The translations under genes and the position numbers were made by a program. The notes under the pieces are model-generated. The model saw only the letters and a program-made list of their open reading frames with translations, was not told where the DNA came from and made no database searches. From an uncultured Bacilli bacterium (lineage in GTDB: Bacteria; Bacillota_I; Bacilli_A; RF39; UBA660): a DNA stretch of 32,319 nt. Position 1 is the stretch's first letter, and every line of letters starts with the position of its first letter. This document shows, piece after piece, positions 30,557 through 32,319 of this stretch. Location: contig CAKPRO010000014.1 of assembly GCA_934182615.1 (NCBI GenBank), positions 1 to 32,319 on the forward strand, written 5' to 3'.

Positions 30557-32313
30557 TAATTAGTATTCTTTTTATATGTAAAATATCCATTAGTATAGTT
30601 AGCCATAGTTGCATCTGTTTTATTATAATCAAAGGGTACTGCACCAGTAAGTGAAGTGCACAATTGAAACATACCTGAAGAATTGGTTACATTAGATGTA
30701 TCCCATAAATCCGATACATAAATTGTTTTTAATTTAGAATCATTTCTAAACATTTGCGTCATATTAGTTACCTTGCTAGTATTAAAATTACTTAAATCTA
30801 AAGTTTCAAAGCCACTCCAAGCAAACATACTAGTCATTTCAGTTACATTACTAGTGTCAAAATTACTTAAATTAATATTTTTTAAATTTGTGCATCCTTC
30901 AAATATACCTCCCATAGTAGTTACTTTGCTAGTGTTAAAACTTGATACATCTATACTCTTTAGACTATTGCATTCCCAAAACATACTACTCATATTAGTT
31001 ACATTTGACGTATCGAAATTGCTTAAATCTAATGTTTCTAAGTTATGGCAATTATAAAACATCCCATTCATGCCTGTTACATTTCTTGTATTAAAGCTAC
31101 TTAAATCAATACTTTCTAAGTTCTCACACTCCTGAAACATAAGTACCATATTAGTTACTTTGTTAGTATCAAAACTACTTAAGTTTAAATACTTCAAACT
31201 ATGACATCCCATAAACATTTGCTGCATATTGGTAATATTACTAGTATTAAAATTTTCCAAATTTAAATTAATCAATAAATTGCATCCCCAGAATAAGAAT
31301 TTCATGCTAGTTACTTTACTGGTATTAAAATTGCTTAAGTCTAAATTTATTAAATTCGCACATCCTTGAAACATATTATCCATATTAACTACTTTTGATG
31401 TATCAAATCCAGATACATCTATGTTAGTTAGACTTTTACTATTATAAAACATTCTACTCATGCTAGTCATATTACTTGTGTCTAATCCACTTAAATCTAA
31501 AGTAGATACATTATCTAGGTAGGCAAACATACCTGATCCATTAGTATTTGCTTCAACTGAACCATTCTCACTACCTATTGATATTTCATATAAACTATTA
31601 TTATCTTTATCGGTATACCATAGCATAACACTACCATCTTGTTTTGAAGATATATCTTTACTATATTTAGCATCATTTGGTACAACATTAGTCTTTTCTA
31701 TTGTTATAGATTCTATTTGATTTCTAAGTACTTCAGTATTTAGAAAGGTTGATGTAGAACTAGATGGTGTTGTTGTTTCGTTTTGTATTACATTTTCTTT
31801 ATATATAGCTCCTGTTCCTTCTCCATAGATATTAAATCTAAAGTTTTGATTAGTCATAGTAATAGGATTATCTCTGTTACCATCGATATAAATATATAAA
31901 GTGTATACAGATACATTACTAGTTACTATTTCATTTTCTGCTAGTGTTATAGTATCACCTTGTTTCTTATCACTAAAGTTACCACTTGATATTCTTTCAT
32001 TATTACCATTATATAATTCATATACAAAAGTATTTTCTTGTAAGGCTGTAGGTAATAAATCTAAACTTAAATATAGATTCATTACTGCTGTATCATTATT
32101 ACAAGTCTTATGTAAGTTTACTTCTACTTCTTTAATTAATCCTTCTTCTTTACTAGATACTGGCTTTAATTTACTATTAATCGTAGCTCCTCCGGTAAAA
32201 TATATTTCAGGTAAACATAAATTACCTGATATACTAGTAGTTGTACTACTCCATATATAATATGCTAAACTACCAGTAATAGATAAACCTAATAATACTA
32301 TACCAAATATCAT
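30556..32313 (-). CDS. BspA-type leucine-rich-repeat surface protein, possibly 5' partial
   Basis: At least 585 residues. The visible N-terminus is a hydrophobic helix (1-21, MIFGIVLLGLSITGSLAYYI) with no preceding basic residues. The frame stays open through the last six bases of the window and no ribosome site is visible, so the true start probably lies beyond the edge. Residues 30-165 form a beta-rich domain somewhat like CalY/TasA proteins, 180-260 a Ser/Thr-rich region, and 277-562 eleven DUF285-type repeats. Such proteins are cell-surface adhesins in many gut bacteria. No LPxTG or C-terminal membrane helix is seen, so any anchor is the N-terminal helix. Confidence 0.85.
   Translation of the reverse strand: MIFGIVLLGLSITGSLAYYIWSSTTTSISGNLCLPEIYFTGGATINSKLKPVSSKEEGLIKEVEVNLHKTCNNDTAVMNLYLSLDLLPTALQENTFVYELYNGNNERISSGNFSDKKQGDTITLAENEIVTSNVSVYTLYIYIDGNRDNPITMTNQNFRFNIYGEGTGAIYKENVIQNETTTPSSSTSTFLNTEVLRNQIESITIEKTNVVPNDAKYSKDISSKQDGSVMLWYTDKDNNSLYEISIGSENGSVEANTNGSGMFAYLDNVSTLDLSGLDTSNMTSMSRMFYNSKSLTNIDVSGFDTSKVVNMDNMFQGCANLINLDLSNFNTSKVTSMKFLFWGCNLLINLNLENFNTSNITNMQQMFMGCHSLKYLNLSSFDTNKVTNMVLMFQECENLESIDLSSFNTRNVTGMNGMFYNCHNLETLDLSNFDTSNVTNMSSMFWECNSLKSIDVSSFNTSKVTTMGGIFEGCTNLKNINLSNFDTSNVTEMTSMFAWSGFETLDLSNFNTSKVTNMTQMFRNDSKLKTIYVSDLWDTSNVTNSSGMFQLCTSLTGAVPFDYNKTDATMANYTNGYFTYKKNTN
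30628..31485 (-). repeat. Eleven 26-residue LRR units (about 78 bp each)
   Basis: Residues 277-562 repeat with period 26 (eight times exactly, then 25 and 27). The pattern is F-D/N-T-S-x-V-T-x-M-x-x-M-F-x-x-C-x-x-L-x-x-L-D-L-S-x. Most units have Cys at position 16; units 1, 9 and 10 lack it. The DNA is correspondingly repetitive, so copy number could vary by recombination. Confidence 0.9.
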
Positions 32314-32319
32314 ATATAA

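Noticed and set aside
30628..31485. CRISPR-like array
   Set aside because: The periodic DNA is the coding sequence of a 26-residue protein repeat, with no separate spacers. No CRISPR array or cas gene is present in the window.
84..32313. TGA read as tryptophan
   Set aside because: Conserved proteins are full length with TGG at tryptophan positions and no in-frame TGA is needed anywhere.

Overview
AT-rich bacterial chromosome. Every gene I can support (about 45) lies on the minus strand, so the window reads from right to left. Gene order, Shine-Dalgarno sites, zinc-type S14, a SpoIIIAH homologue and TTGACA/TATAAT promoters with 17-bp spacers point to Bacillota. The absence of rpmD (L30) between rpsE and rplO, and the lack of any TGA stop codon among the genes read, suggest a reduced uncultured Bacilli / Mycoplasmatota-like lineage (RF39-type). 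That placement is inference.

Region 1 (about 32.3-27.0 kb): the 3' part of a BspA-type leucine-rich-repeat surface protein, possibly cut by the window edge. Then comes an operon with its own promoter: a small membrane protein, a membrane sensor with two solute-binding-like domains and a degenerate GGDEF domain, and a YihY/BrkB membrane protein.

Region 2 (26.7-20.5 kb): a secreted glucosaminidase with two cysteine-rich SH3-like domains, a cadherin-like domain and a C-terminal dockerin, followed by a membrane-anchored Ig/cadherin-like protein. Next are an isolated spoIIIAH homologue and a two-gene unit of a HExxH putative metalloprotein plus a Fic protein.

Region 3 (20.5-16.4 kb): a thymidylate operon thyA-folA-tmk with a large, divergent ThyA, then fmt with a membrane-anchored protein of unknown function.

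Region 4 (16.3-14.9 kb): a TnpB (IS200/IS605-type) element with an intact RuvC triad, its own strong promoter, a left hairpin and a candidate omega-RNA/right end. No tnpA is present.

Region 5 (14.8-0.4 kb): the S10-spc-alpha ribosomal protein supercluster, from rpsJ to rplQ, with secY, adk, map, infA, rpmJ (found outside the long ORFs) and rpoA. It is driven by a strong promoter with a structured leader and ends at a terminator after rplQ. Beyond it lies a 25-codon open frame with a strong ribosome binding site and its own terminator.

The most unusual signal is a family of intergenic hairpins at boundaries between transcription units. Their stems differ in sequence, but they share one core: AG-C-C on the left arm and G-T-CT on the right, leaving the same C/T mismatch (A/G on the other strand) in six places, with related versions nearby. 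I do not recognise this element.
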